A stretch of 64,000 nucleotides of DNA from Pachyseris speciosa (taxonomy: Eukaryota; Cnidaria; Anthozoa; Scleractinia; Pachyseridae). The position numbers and the translations under genes were made by a program. Below are positions 45,901 through 56,065 of this stretch, piece by piece (the stretch's first letter is position 1; each line of letters begins with the position of its first letter). The DNA lies in the NCBI GenBank assembly GCA_016490735.1, contig JAEMWC010000106.1:870001-934000 (forward strand), read 5' to 3'. The notes under the pieces were generated by a model. The model worked only from the letters and a program-made list of their open reading frames with translations. It searched no databases and was not told the DNA's origin.

Positions 45901-46611
45901 GTCATATTCCGCTAAGGTCGATGAACTGACATTAAATGGGAACATTCCACCTTGTTTTGTTAATTCCATGTAGACTCCACCTCCAGCGATTGCAATGTCG
46001 ATTACGGTGGAATTTTCATTGGGTCGATTGTTTTCAAACCTGCAATTCGAAATCCTTACGTCTCCCCCAATGTCATACATATTTAATCCTATTCCAGGAC
46101 TATTGTCAATCCTGCAGTGATCAATAGCAATGTTCTTGCAGTACACAAAAAACACAGCGGAGAGGAAGGGAATGTGAGTGCGTTCAAACGCTTCGTCAAC
46201 AGTGCTCTCATGCAGGCCACCGCAGCCTTCGAGTGTAATTCCTCTAATGGTGATATTGATGCAGTTTTCAAAGTACAGGCTACCACGACTTTCACATTTC
46301 ACAGAGATGAGGGCTTCTCCGACGATTCCAAACCCGTGAACATCTCTAAAGGTGAAATTTTGGGTTAGATTGTAGGGGGAATTTGAAGACTGAACTTGTA
46401 CCAGAGTTGAATCAGCCACATACTGTAAAGCGAAGTCTAAACTTTTGCAGGGAATACTTCCATTTGAACAAGCGGGCTCGTCAACTCCATGGCTCTGTGA
46501 AACATTAATTCTATGTTTCCAGTCAACCTCTGCACTTTTAGTAAGCAAAGGGGCAATCACTGCGAGACAGGTCAGAGCGAAGAGCGGAGAAAAGCTGGCT
46601 TCACTCATCAT
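42928..46611 (-). CDS. Beta-helix ectodomain plus polytopic membrane protein
   Basis: One uninterrupted frame of 1227 residues from ATG 46611; the frame is open further upstream but has no ATG there. A signal peptide (MMSEASFSPLFALTCLAVIA) leads into about 600 residues of short repeats such as NCSFKGN, NCNFINNFANLGGGGF and NCIFERNQALIGGGVSY, the FxxN and GGG/GGA pattern of right-handed parallel beta-helix proteins (pectin-lyase fold, also seen in chlamydial Pmp proteins). Many N-glycosylation sites occur. A Cys-rich stalk (GQCKNNFSLNLGNEECKETC) precedes about eight hydrophobic segments in the last 370 residues. The tail ends ETSPLI, an acidic dileucine pattern. Such proteins are known as large uncharacterised families in cnidarians and other early animals. 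It is probably a surface or endolysosomal receptor; ligand and mechanism are unknown. The lack of introns suggests retrocopy origin or an intronless family. Confidence 0.85.
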   Translation of the reverse strand: MMSEASFSPLFALTCLAVIAPLLTKSAEVDWKHRINVSQSHGVDEPACSNGSIPCKSLDFALQYVADSTLVQVQSSNSPYNLTQNFTFRDVHGFGIVGEALISVKCESRGSLYFENCINITIRGITLEGCGGLHESTVDEAFERTHIPFLSAVFFVYCKNIAIDHCRIDNSPGIGLNMYDIGGDVRISNCRFENNRPNENSTVIDIAIAGGGVYMELTKQGGMFPFNVSSSTLAEYDNNSSYTFLNCSFKGNSAPDANVTYKPTDEKPLIADHNPFGRGGGLSIFLRGEAENNIIRIDYCQFESNHATWGGGAYVAFHNQVQNNTLEVVNCNFINNFANLGGGGFGSRTATEGHTQWLLANKMKYANCIFERNQALIGGGVSYSEFISLLYAKNNELTIEYKNCMWNRNAATQGSAIFATTIPFINVLPLIKAERPGYYSILLEDCKVTYNRIVFTVDEKWRRHGAIISYSLPIIFNKTATIEHNVGTAMIIENAVLRVFDNVTFRNNSGTRGGALGLYSSSVIMLMPHSQISFINNTAKELGGALYAKNPRALVAFDKLDWFKTNKCFIAYNNSLHGPDKVTEWKTRIVFSGNTVSSSGGGKSVYASSLQGCQKGQPLINNDSLAWPNIIEYQDSENSFKGQISTDPVSIYFNASEWEVSPSELFDASIKLMNEKNCSVTGTVKVTIIDDDHNTADRVSLGTVSDLFLVQADYPKISNLSLKGKVGRSLSLTISTTDGRVRRKCKRKLTLKKCRPGFEQTDSKTCSCISTKREPGISHCSADSKHVFLKTGYWGGMIGDNFTTYPCPPHYCKITNNPTFIYSPETMCTEGRNGSSVLCGQCKNNFSLNLGNEECKETCSTKDFVIAIVALAGFCVITPLLVLVVFCMDFDIFTTYLNSCLYSYQIISFLLVEGQSLDKFISFIIAFANGRIEGVFVCLYNSGMNNLEKLGINYVFPVYILLLVFVLAKITRYRPACFINRNAAHALCTLLVLCYTNVTMISFKIVGYIPLQGRWVLYADGNIDFTTDWKEHLPFTVIACLWIACFVALFPLQLLWTPWFFRHVPKLNRLRLFFDTFQQCFKDQYRWFAAYYFICRIWVLMIALFFPVAPWQRSILEASCMITAAVCLYLQPYNEQYQWLNRLDAVLLTNLCLVVCFSSGVRSGGTESFQSVLINVLAYIPLVCVIGIVSYQGWKYYCSQNCTHRNTAVEEDLMTTSETSPLIRSIS

Positions 46612-47545
46612 GATTATCCTCCTTCTTCGACGACTTCGATTTTCTGTGAAAGCCCTCAGCGGCCGATCAAAACTTATGCAAACCTCGTGCACTTCCGCTG
46701 TTTCTCATGAGAACTTTGGCCAGAACTTTGTTTGTTTGTTTCCTTGTTTTTTTTTAGAACTTTGTTTGTTACCAAGGCAAGAAACGATCCACGGAGAATT
46801 ACTGACTGATTTAGATCAAAGTTTGCTCGGGACATTTTGAAAACAGGGCAAGTGATAAGCTTGACTCCCGAAATGATCGCTTCGAGAGGTCAAAAAGCGC
46901 TGTTCGCATCTTTGAGCCTGTTAATTCTTTTTGAATTGTTTGTTCAACTTGAAAAGACAACGCTTTGAAGCTTTCTCTCGTACACGTGAAAGGCTGGGGT
47001 GACTGTGAGTTATACAAGTTGTCTCGCAGCACGAGTCATCTTCGACTCAAGTTTGAGTCAGGTCGAAATTTTGGTTTTTAACTTTTCTCTTCTTTTCGAC
47101 AACTATACCTTGCCCAAGGCCAAAAGTGCTTCGATCGCAGAGTAAAAATCCGTCAAGACAAGGACAAATCAGTCTGCAGATGGCCACCGGATGAAAGAAA
47201 TGAACCTTCATTTCCTTTCTCGAATTTCTCTGTCATGGCTACAACTATCAGTCATTGAATCAACATGGATTTCACCAGAAGTCATTGGTATTCTACAAAT
47301 TCCAAATTACAGTATGGACGAACAATGCTGGGGCCGCCCATCATATCTTGTTATTGTCCCATGATCCTGTATTGATTCCATTTGAACTGATTTGCGCACA
47401 CCTGTTAGAACTATGGGGTGACATGCCCACACAACTCCTATCCACGTGCAGTAGCCACCGTAGAGTTTTGCTCGAACGAATATATCTTCGTTTAGGGGTC
47501 TGCTCCTTGTGTACGAAATAACCGGGGGATCCTTGATTAGTTCGC
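46612..47545. other. Upstream region of the beta-helix gene, no other gene seen
   Basis: This should hold the promoter and 5' UTR of the minus-strand gene. I found no convincing TATA box or conserved motif. Opposed open frames around 47255-47561 are shadows of one another with no domain. Confidence 0.4.
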
Positions 47546-47553
47546 TAAGTAGC

Positions 47554-47988
47554 AGGGGCACCCAACGACAAGTTTCGGTAGATATCTGTTTGGTGGAGGG
47601 TAGTTCGCATTAGGCTTTCGGCATTGATTTAAAAATGCACTCGGATTTTCGTAAGTAAAACGTGGCCTAAAAGATTCGTAATGTGGAAATCATAGCCCCT
47701 GACGTTTTCGGAAAGGTCGTTATTGCCGTTTTTGGCAGTCAAAAACGTCAGCTCGCATTTTCAGAAAGAAAAAAGGTTCCCTAGAAAGTTAACTTCAACT
47801 AGCATTTTCTCAAAGGAAGAGTTTGTTCCCTAACATTTTCGAGCAATTAAAATTTCAGCTAGGGAATCCGAACAGAAGAAATTCTTCTAGCTAATGAAAA
47901 CATTACTTGAAACATACTTCAAACACCATTAGGTACTTAAAAATGCCCCTCTACAGCTTTTGGTTGATTTGGCTCGTTGGGTGCCCCT
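47554..47988 (+). mobile_element. hAT-like MITE with 8-bp target duplication, copy 1
   Basis: Ends AGGGGCACCCAACGA and TCGTTGGGTGCCCCT are perfect 15-bp inverted repeats. The flanks TAAGTAGC (47546-47553) and GAAGTAGC (47989-47996) match at 7 of 8. The interior is non-coding and is the reverse complement of the copy at 59092-59536. Confidence 0.75.
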
Positions 47989-47996
47989 GAAGTAGC

Positions 47997-49807
47997 GGTT
48001 GTTGTAGAACTAAATGCCACTTTTGCACGAATATTTGTTATAGATTAGTCACCGTTGGATAGTATTCTGTGACGAAAGGCAAGATTTGCTTATAATCCTT
48101 GCATTCCTGTTGAAGGGGAAGTTTTTTTAGTCTCTGGGTATACTCGCTTGATAAGGCGTGCTTTAAAATACGATAATTTATCATGATATTGCAAACACCA
48201 ACAGCATTTTTAACCTTTCTACAAACAAATAGTGATTTTGAACAAATATCGGGAATGTGTTGTAAAAAATAGGTAGCCTAAGGCTATATAGGTGGGATAC
48301 CACAGCACTATATACATATAGCTAACAACTGGTCGAGTAGATAGATGATAGGTACGAATAAATAAGGCTGAAAAGTCCGTTGAAGTGTATACATGTGATT
48401 GCTCCGCATGATAGCTGCAGGGAAGTGATAGCAACAGTCAACTTAGCTAGCTGTAATCAACCCCGTTGAGGTCATGTGAACCACTGATGAGTGCAGGCAA
48501 GAACGTTTCTGGACGGATAGCTCTTTTCGGACTCAATCATCCTGCGTGGTGGTTTCCGCAGCACTGCAATGCAGTGCTCATCATCAGAGCTAGGCAGCAG
48601 AGTTGGCATACGCCCTATAAATGAAAAAATGCTCTCCGAAACCTTTGGAAAACTCGCCAAGCGCATTCTACGAGAACTCGGATAAGACAATGGGGCAAAC
48701 ATCAAACACTTCAACGCAAAATACTTACTGACTTACCTATTTCTCGACGATATTTACACTTCACAGCTGGCTTCAAAACGGCCGATCACTGAACTGCGGC
48801 TGTAATCCTCTTTCCTCGCTCGATGGTCTCCATGTATCCAGTCAAATACCGTCTGCTGTCTGACTACGCGTCAAGCGATTAAACTTCGTTCTCAGTCGAA
48901 CAGCTTCGGCTAATGGTCGGTGTGTATACCGTCTTCGGCCAGTCAGCGATTAGCAAGAGTGTAGCATGCCACAGGTATCCCCATACCGCAGGTATCCCGC
49001 ACAAAAAGGGCAAGATTTTCGCAAGGCCCCGTATATTATCTAAATATTTTTTTTGCCTCGAACTCCCTGTTTGTGTGGTATAATTTAATTTTAACGGAGT
49101 CGAAATCAGTCTTCCACTGATTTTCCTAACAAGTGTTTTTATCTTGTTCCAGGCACATTTTTCCTGTGGTTCTGTCCTTGTTCTTCACCTAACAATCCAC
49201 AAAGGGCAACGGTAGCTTCAGAACGCTATAATGTCTAGCATACTCCACTACTTCATCCAAAACAGCTTCATGATCTAAAGAAGTGATACCGTGTCATAAC
49301 ATTGGCAAAGTACTAAGTGACCATTGGTGGACATGCGCCGTTAGTTCACAGACCAACCAACCTACTGGCCGCGATGACTGGGCAATAGCAGTTGTACCCA
49401 GCAGAAGCAGCTGTGAACTTGCCTCCCACGCAGTCATTTTTATGGCATGTTTTGCTCACCCTCCCTCCTGACACTCCCGCCAGACCCTATCAATCAGTGA
49501 AATCAAGCCTAATTTAGTGCAAGCATGAAACATTTGAAGAGCCGTTGTGTCGAGCGTTACATTTTCCATCATGTGCCACTGGTTCAGGATTCCGCTAACA
49601 ATGTTGTATAAAATACTCTGTCAGTAGTAAGTATGCTTTCTAGTTTAAGTCAACAATGACTGATTGTTGTTGTTGTGGATTTTTTCCGTTGCAACAAACG
49701 GACGTAAACTAGATATAAATTCACCAATGAAACCCACTTGTGAACCCCGATATTAGGCGTAGAATAGAATCATGCAAGACGTTGAATACTCGTTTGTTGT
49801 CTACATG
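47997..49807. other. Gene-free stretch
   Basis: A minus-strand frame at 48472-48714 is compositionally gene-like (mixed residues, and AATAGGTAAGTC upstream could be a donor) but has no recognisable domain or partner exon, so it is not called. A single MULE-type end, GCCTCCCACGCAGTCATTTT, occurs near 49421-49440. Nothing else is recognisable. Confidence 0.4.
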
Positions 49808-49816
49808 GATCCCCAT

Positions 49817-49974
49817 TAGACTGCGAGCTTTGTGAACGCGTCGCAAAGAGAAAAGGATGCAGTCCCTCTTTCTTTCCGCTCGCTCGCGCTGACTTCCGCT
49901 TGCTCCAACTTCCGCTCGCTCGCGCTTCCCGCTCTATCACTCACAAGAAAGAAAGAGGGACTGCTCGCAGTCTA
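49817..49974. mobile_element. 158-bp MULE-type MITE with 9-bp target duplication
   Basis: Ends TAGACTGCGAGC and GCTCGCAGTCTA are perfect inverted repeats, with inner arms GCAGTCCCTCTTTCTTTC and GAAAGAAAGAGGGACTGC. The flanks GATCCCCAT (49808-49816) and GATCCCCAC (49975-49983) match at 8 of 9. The loop is rich in CGCTCGCGCT. Confidence 0.75.
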
Positions 49975-49983
49975 GATCCCCAC

Positions 49984-50505
49984 ACGCAAAAACACATCAA
50001 CAAAAATATCGCATTAGGACGTTTTTTCAAGCAGTGTCACATTAGGCGTTTTTAACGGCGTAAACTGAGGAAGTTAAGACTGAGCATTTTGGCTCTGTTG
50101 TAAAAGTGTAGACGCTATGTTACACTGTGCAGTGGCTTAGGACCATCTCGGGCTACGTTACACCAGGCAATTTCTTCATCGAATCGGAACAGAATGGCGA
50201 GACAATTGCAAGAAACATCGACTCAAGATGGCTTGAAAATTAACCGGCTTTTGCGGAGAAAGAATCGAAAGTTGTTGAAGAGCAGTCTCATATTTTAATT
50301 TACCAAACCGCAAATTGTATGAAATGCTCTTCTTAAACCGTCAGTCATGGGGTCTAACCTAGCCATTTTGCTATGCTTCAATTTAAAGCCTACAAATGCT
50401 TAATTTTCTTGTGAAAACGTCAGCTATCAACGGGATATTACATCTTGAAGCTATTTTTGATATGACCGTAAAACATTCTTGCAAATCGTATTTTAAATAA
50501 GTCTT
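49984..50505. other. Gene-free stretch
   Basis: AT-rich sequence without exon-like frames or repeats with clear ends. Confidence 0.4.
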
Positions 50506-50893
50506 AAGCCCCAGCTACACGTTGTGACATTGTTAGAAGAACACGTCCCAACATTGTTGTAAGAACGCTTCTAACAATGTTGGATACTCATATAACATTG
50601 TTGGAAACACGTCGCTGCGGGATTCTGGCTTCAACAATTTCCACCTTTGCCATTAGGCTCTCGGATTGGAGACTGGACCCTTAACTCTGATTGGTCTTTG
50701 CAATGCAACATTGTTGAAAGGGCGGTTACACGCTTCATTAGTTGTATGTTGGAGAAAATGTTTGATTGAAATCAAAACATTCTTCCAACAAAAAAATGTT
50801 GAACAAACGTCATCAAACATGCATGCTACACGTTCTAACATTGTTCATCCAACAAATGTTTTATAACAATGTTTGAACATGTAGCCGGGGCTT
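50506..50893. mobile_element. Inverted-repeat element rich in AACATTGTT palindromes
   Basis: Ends AAGCCCCAGCTACACGTT and AACATGTAGCCGGGGCTT are near-perfect inverted repeats. The interior repeats the palindrome-like phrase AACATTGTT or ACAATGTT about eight times. It is non-coding. Confidence 0.65.
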
Positions 50894-53800
50894 TTAGTAC
50901 AAGCTAACTCGGAAGAAAGGAAGCGAAATGGAGTGTACATTTTTAACGCCAGCAAAGGCGCAAATAGTTTACTAAAGTCAATAATTAAACCCCGTTTTAA
51001 CTTATTTTAATTTGCTAATTTGTGCAAAATACTGACAACAAATAAATAATAAATTGTATGTATCAAACATTCAACCATTTGTAGATTTGTTTTGCAACAT
51101 TGTTTTCGTGTCGGTCACAAGGAAGAGTGTCCATGGTAGTATACGCTGAGAAGTGGGTTGGAAAAAACGAGGCGCAGCAAGATTTTTAAGCGGCTTTGAG
51201 ATGTTTCCACATCTAATTAGACTGCAAACGGTAGGTTTTTTATTTTCGTTCTCTGAAGGCGCGAATTCTAAGCACGTCTCTCCCCAGTGTCACTCTACGT
51301 TTTCACCCTCGCTCCAGAATTTTCATTTGACGAGACCTCGCATTCGACCAACACAAAAATACGGCTGTTTAGCAGTCTAACATCCAATGAAACAGCCATT
51401 CAAGTCTTTGATGTGGCTTCTCAAAAAATTGATAATTCTTGTAGAAATACAAGTGAATAGTTTATCAAGTTTTGTGTTCATAAAACCTCCGCGGTCAGGG
51501 TTGTAATTCCCTTCGTTTTGTCCTCATGTATTATTAATTAGTTGGGAAAGTATTGGTTTGCTTGCCGTCACTGGGATAGAAAAAAACTCCCACACTTTTC
51601 ACTGACCACGAATTAATTTTTACCCACTATCCAAAACAAATTCTTCGGGGCAATGAAGCCACGAAAATCATCTCCTTTGCAGGAATGTTTTGAAACGACC
51701 AAGGAATCTCCTGCCCAAACCTAATGGCTAGCCAAAGGCAAAAATTCCCTGACGTTTCACCGACTTTCAGGTAGAATTTAGAATTTCCCTGACTTGATAC
51801 ACAGTTCTCAGACTTTTTCTAGCCTTAAAAAATTTAAGTAAGTTTATATACTTGATGCAAACTTTATACACGGGTCTGTTTACACGAGTGAACTCATCCC
51901 GGGACGAGGTTCATCCCGAGATGAGTTTCTTCTCGGTGTCTTGTTATATTATTTACCTATATAATCCCGTAGTGAAATTTGATCATGCAGCGATGATTTC
52001 AACCCGGAGTTCACCGGGATGAAATTTCATCCCTGGGTGAACCGTGGCCACAAATTTCATGGACAAAACATGGCCTATACCATGGTGTAGGCCATGGCCT
52101 ACCCTATGACCTACCCTATGGCCTACTGGTGGTCAATTTTTTTTAAACTCGGTTTAGCATTGCCGGAAACCTGTGTAAACAACGTTCTCCATCAATGACT
52201 CATCAACCTGTCATACCTACGACTCTCTTCTGTTCTCTTGTCGGTGTTTCGCTAAAATTTACCAAGTAGACAGGAGTGCTCGATGGAGCCGGTCTGCAAA
52301 ATAACCGCTCTGCAAGCTGATTTTGGGCTGGCTGGCAAAATGTTTGCTGAAATAAAAATCTTGCTGGCAGTGTTATTTTAACGAAATCTTGCTAGCATTT
52401 GTGTCCGTAATGAGTCTTACTGGCTGACAGGAATCAAAACACGTCATTTCTGGCAGTTGTCTTATTTCAGTTTTCATGCTGGCTGAGAGTACTGAGGGCG
52501 CACTTTTATCTGCGTGAGATTGAAAATAAAGTTAATGAAAAACAAACCGTTTTAATATCTTGGGCTCGTAACGCAACTTTCAAAAGTCTCAACTTATTGA
52601 ATAGCATGTGCTGTCAGTTGGCTTCGTATTTTGGGGGATTTTTATCTGCGAGAAGATAGGACTTTGGGAAAAAAACTAAAAGTAAACAACACGGGATACA
52701 GATAGAAGCCTACTGCCCGTCTTGGGAACGATCTGACATCCGAAATAAACCATTTGACATATTTTGCCCAAAAATTAAGTTAAAATCAATACTTAGCTGG
52801 CAGGGTATTTTTCTTCCTTACGCGACTGCTGGCTGGCAAACTGGAAAGATTCCACCCGTGCTGGCTGGCATTTCGTGTTTTGGGGCATTTTCAACTTTAC
52901 TGGCTCGTTGAGAAACGACACGGTCGTAGTTGGCTGGGATTTTTATTTCTCAAAAGTTTTGCTCGCTGGCATTGAAGAGCGGTTTTTTTTTTCCCAGGAA
53001 AGTTAAATATTAACGAAGATTGGCAGGGGGACACTCAGCTAGTGTTAAGTACATCGTACGATAAAAATTCTCAGAAAAGGTCGTTGGGTACTCCTGAGTA
53101 GACTCGTGTTAGATTGGAATCAGGAAAACCAGTTAAAGCCGAATAAACACAACTTTTGGGCAACTATTTTAAGGAAGAACAATTATTATTATAAAGGAGC
53201 TGTCGCGTATTTCTGCGCGCTATAACTTGAAAGATCCTCTGTCAGTGCTCATTCCGTGCAGATCAGCCAGCGAACTGAGTCCCAGTTTCTTCTAGGTATG
53301 TTAAATAGGTAATTACACCAAAACAAGTCTTTCTTATGAAACTGAGTTCTAAGTCTGTGCGAATAAAATGATTAAATATCCATGAGGAAAACTTCCACGA
53401 GGACTCCTTTTCACAGGAGGATGACCTGAATTCCGAAATGGTCATATTATACTTTTAATTCTTTTTAAATTAAATGTTTTCCAATTTTCCAAGACAATCA
53501 CTCACCGAGTGGCATTCAGCAATGAGAAATGTAAATCTTGAAAAACTTCAACCAATCACAAACTGGCCGTTTTTATGCTAGAGACGTTAAAGTCGTCCAG
53601 ACGCATTTAACGTCTGAGACGTTAAAGCCGTCATCTTCCCCGTGTGTTTTTTTAAGGTCTGAAAAGCCAACATAACAAGAGAAGCATCTATGTGAATGTT
53701 TGCAAGTTCAAAATAGAGAAGAAAGCCTCTGAGATAGCTAAAGTAAGAAACATATGTTCATAAGTCACCGTGTGTTTTTTAGGTTTGAAAAGCCAACATG

Positions 53801-54260
53801 GTAAGAGAAGCGTCTATGTGAATGTTTTAAAGCTCAACAGAGAGAACAAAGCCTTTGAGATGGCTAAAGTAAGAAACATATGTTTTAACTCGTTTTTGGC
53901 CACCATCTTGGCGTCCTTTAGAGGGACGCCAAGGTGGCGTTTCCATACAAAACACTATAATTTTGAGTGGTACATTTTGTCGAAAAACTCGAGTACAGGA
54001 TATCGCAAGGCCCTGAGACTTTGGCATGTTGTTTATTTATGACCCTTCTATAATCACAATTTCTTGACTTGATCTATTGAAGGGTTGATGATTGCGTGAC
54101 TGAAAACGCTCTATACCCATTTAAGACCCAAACATCTGAAAAACTATGCCCTTGGAGGTAGCTTACAGGTTAATACTGCATACAGAGAGGACTGATACTA
54201 TTTCTCAACATACACTGTATGCTCCCCAATTTTAGGAAACAGCCTGAGGGTCTATTTAGT
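50894..54260. other. Gene desert with diffuse repeats
   Basis: A foldback with GTTTACAC and GTGTAAAC ends spans about 51886-52190 and contains repeated GGCCTAC phrases at 52075-52125. A cluster of about twelve GCTGGCTGGCA-like words lies at 52300-52985. A two-copy tandem duplication (about 125 bases each, starting CCGTGTGTTTTTT) lies at 53638-53887. No gene is recognisable. Confidence 0.45.
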
Positions 54261-54266
54261 TACCTG

Positions 54267-55094
54267 ACTATTTATAATGGTAATTGAACTGAGTGGAGTG
54301 CAATTTGGTCTGAAATCATACGCGTGATTTCAAAATCGAATGAGCGCGTAGCGCGAGTTTGATTTGATATCACAAGTATGATTTCAGACATAATAATATA
54401 CATGAAAAAATTTCTCGATTCTGATTGGCTAAGAGAAATGCAGTTTTTAGGAACACCGGTGCAGAAAAAAGGTAATTCGGTGCAGAAAAAAGGAAATACA
54501 GTGCAAAACAAGGTAAAAAACTGAGGATTCTGATTGGTTGATAAACAAAGGCGCTGCGATTGAGCCAATCAAACGCGGCCTCTGAATGGCGCAAAGTCTG
54601 AAGAGCTGCAAGCGACTCTGCGAGCCAAAACAATGGCTGGCTTTTTGAGCAGGTTTTCTTTCTTCGTGACCGCAATAACAGCAGAGAAGCTGCAAAACAG
54701 CTCAAAAAAGGAGAAACGGCTGCGAAAAGCACTGTATGTTAGCTGTCTGTTTGGAAACAGTGGTGTCCAGAGAAAGGAATAACCGACGTAATTGGAATTA
54801 CGAGTCCGTTGATGGAGTGACGCCGAGATTAATAAACAAACTAGGACAAACAAGGCGAAGATAACGAACTAGAAAGCCTGAAGGTAATAATTACAGCGCT
54901 TGATAGACACTTAGCAAACAAAGTAGCCTTATAGCTATAGCCTGTAATTGTTTAACCAGTTTTTACAGCTAAAAACGCTTTAAAAACATCGAGAAAACTG
55001 TTGTTTTGGTTCATCTTATCTTCGTTGCGTTGCTTCTGCAAAGTTAAGAAGCTATCTCGCAATTTTTTCATGTATATTATTAATAAGTAATCAC

Positions 55095-55130
<36 letters not shown>

Positions 55131-55300
55131 TTGTAATTTTTTTCAAAGACCACAAATTGCACTCGCCCTACGGGCTCGTGCAATTTTGTGAGTCTTTGAA
55201 AAAAATTACTCGTGCTTATTTATTCCAAATTGCACTCGAAATCATGTGATTACCTATACAAATTGCATGACACGAAGTTCAATTACCACTTTATTACACC
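54267..55300. mobile_element. Probable 1-kb inverted-repeat element
   Basis: GGTAATTGAACTGAGTGGAG and GCAATTTG near the left end are echoed in reverse at the right end by CAAATTGC and GTTCAATTACCAC. Inner segments also pair (CACAAATTGCACTCG with CGTGCAATTTTGTGAG). The boundaries are soft and no target duplication was identified. Confidence 0.4.
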
Positions 55301-55639
55301 CATTTTGAAATCACACAGTTTTTTGTCAATATTAATATTTGTTTATCCATGAAATTTGATAGGTTAGTATTATTTCACTTTCATTTTGATGAGTTACAGA
55401 AAAGATGCGATTTAGAGTAAAAAAAATGGTGCAATTTGGGAATAAATTGCACTGTTGAGAGCCAATCAGATTGCAAGGTTCACCAGTGATTTCAAAATGG
55501 GTGTAATAAATACAGAAAACTAGTAATTGGGACACCTTTACTACGGTAATAAAAATAAAAGTTAGAAGTTAACTGAGAACATGTGAATTTTCTTTTTTTT
55601 TTTTTTGCATTTTAGATTTTCTTCTTTGTGCCATTTTAT

Positions 55640-56065
55640 GACAATAACTTCAACAAGATGTGATTGGAGAGAATTTGCAACAACATGAAGCTCTTAAGGC
55701 TCTGACTAGCAGATGGCCTGCTTATATTAAGTCTTTGTTTAAGCTAAGGGGTAAATTGTAAAGAATCTCAGCGGAGTAAATAGATTAGTTTTGCCTAAAG
55801 TTGAAACTACATGGTGTGGATTGAAATCCACAGTGTATACTGCTTCCAAAGCTTGGAATTCTCTCTCAGACGAACTTAGGTCAATGACTAATACTCAAAT
55901 AATTTAGACAAGAAGTGCGGAAAATGTCATCTTTCCGATAACTCTTTTATTTTAATTTCATGGGTACATATTATTTGTTTCTTTCTTGGCACATTAGCAT
56001 GTATTTTGCTAGAGGCCTAAACAGCTTCGATGAGATCCAAGGGTAAATAAAGTTTCATTTTTTCT
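55640..56065 (+). pseudogene. LINE reverse transcriptase 3' remnant
   Basis: A plus-strand frame reads NRLVLPKVETTWCGLKSTV and TASKAWNSLSDELRSM, the typical C-terminal signature of CR1/L2-type reverse transcriptases. It stops at TAG and then continues after a one-base shift (FRQEVRKM). A 3' UTR with AATAAAG ends near 56060. It is inactive. Confidence 0.65.

Noticed and set aside
46612..46692. 27-residue N-terminal extension of the beta-helix protein
   Set aside because: It would need a GTG start, and the ATG at 46611 directly precedes a good signal peptide.
43367..46840. Plus-strand open frames opposite the beta-helix gene
   Set aside because: Antisense shadows of a 1227-residue frame with clear signal peptide and repeats.
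48472..48714. Minus-strand 80-residue frame resembling coding sequence
   Set aside because: No recognised domain, no partner exon and no homologue known to me; kept out of the gene list.
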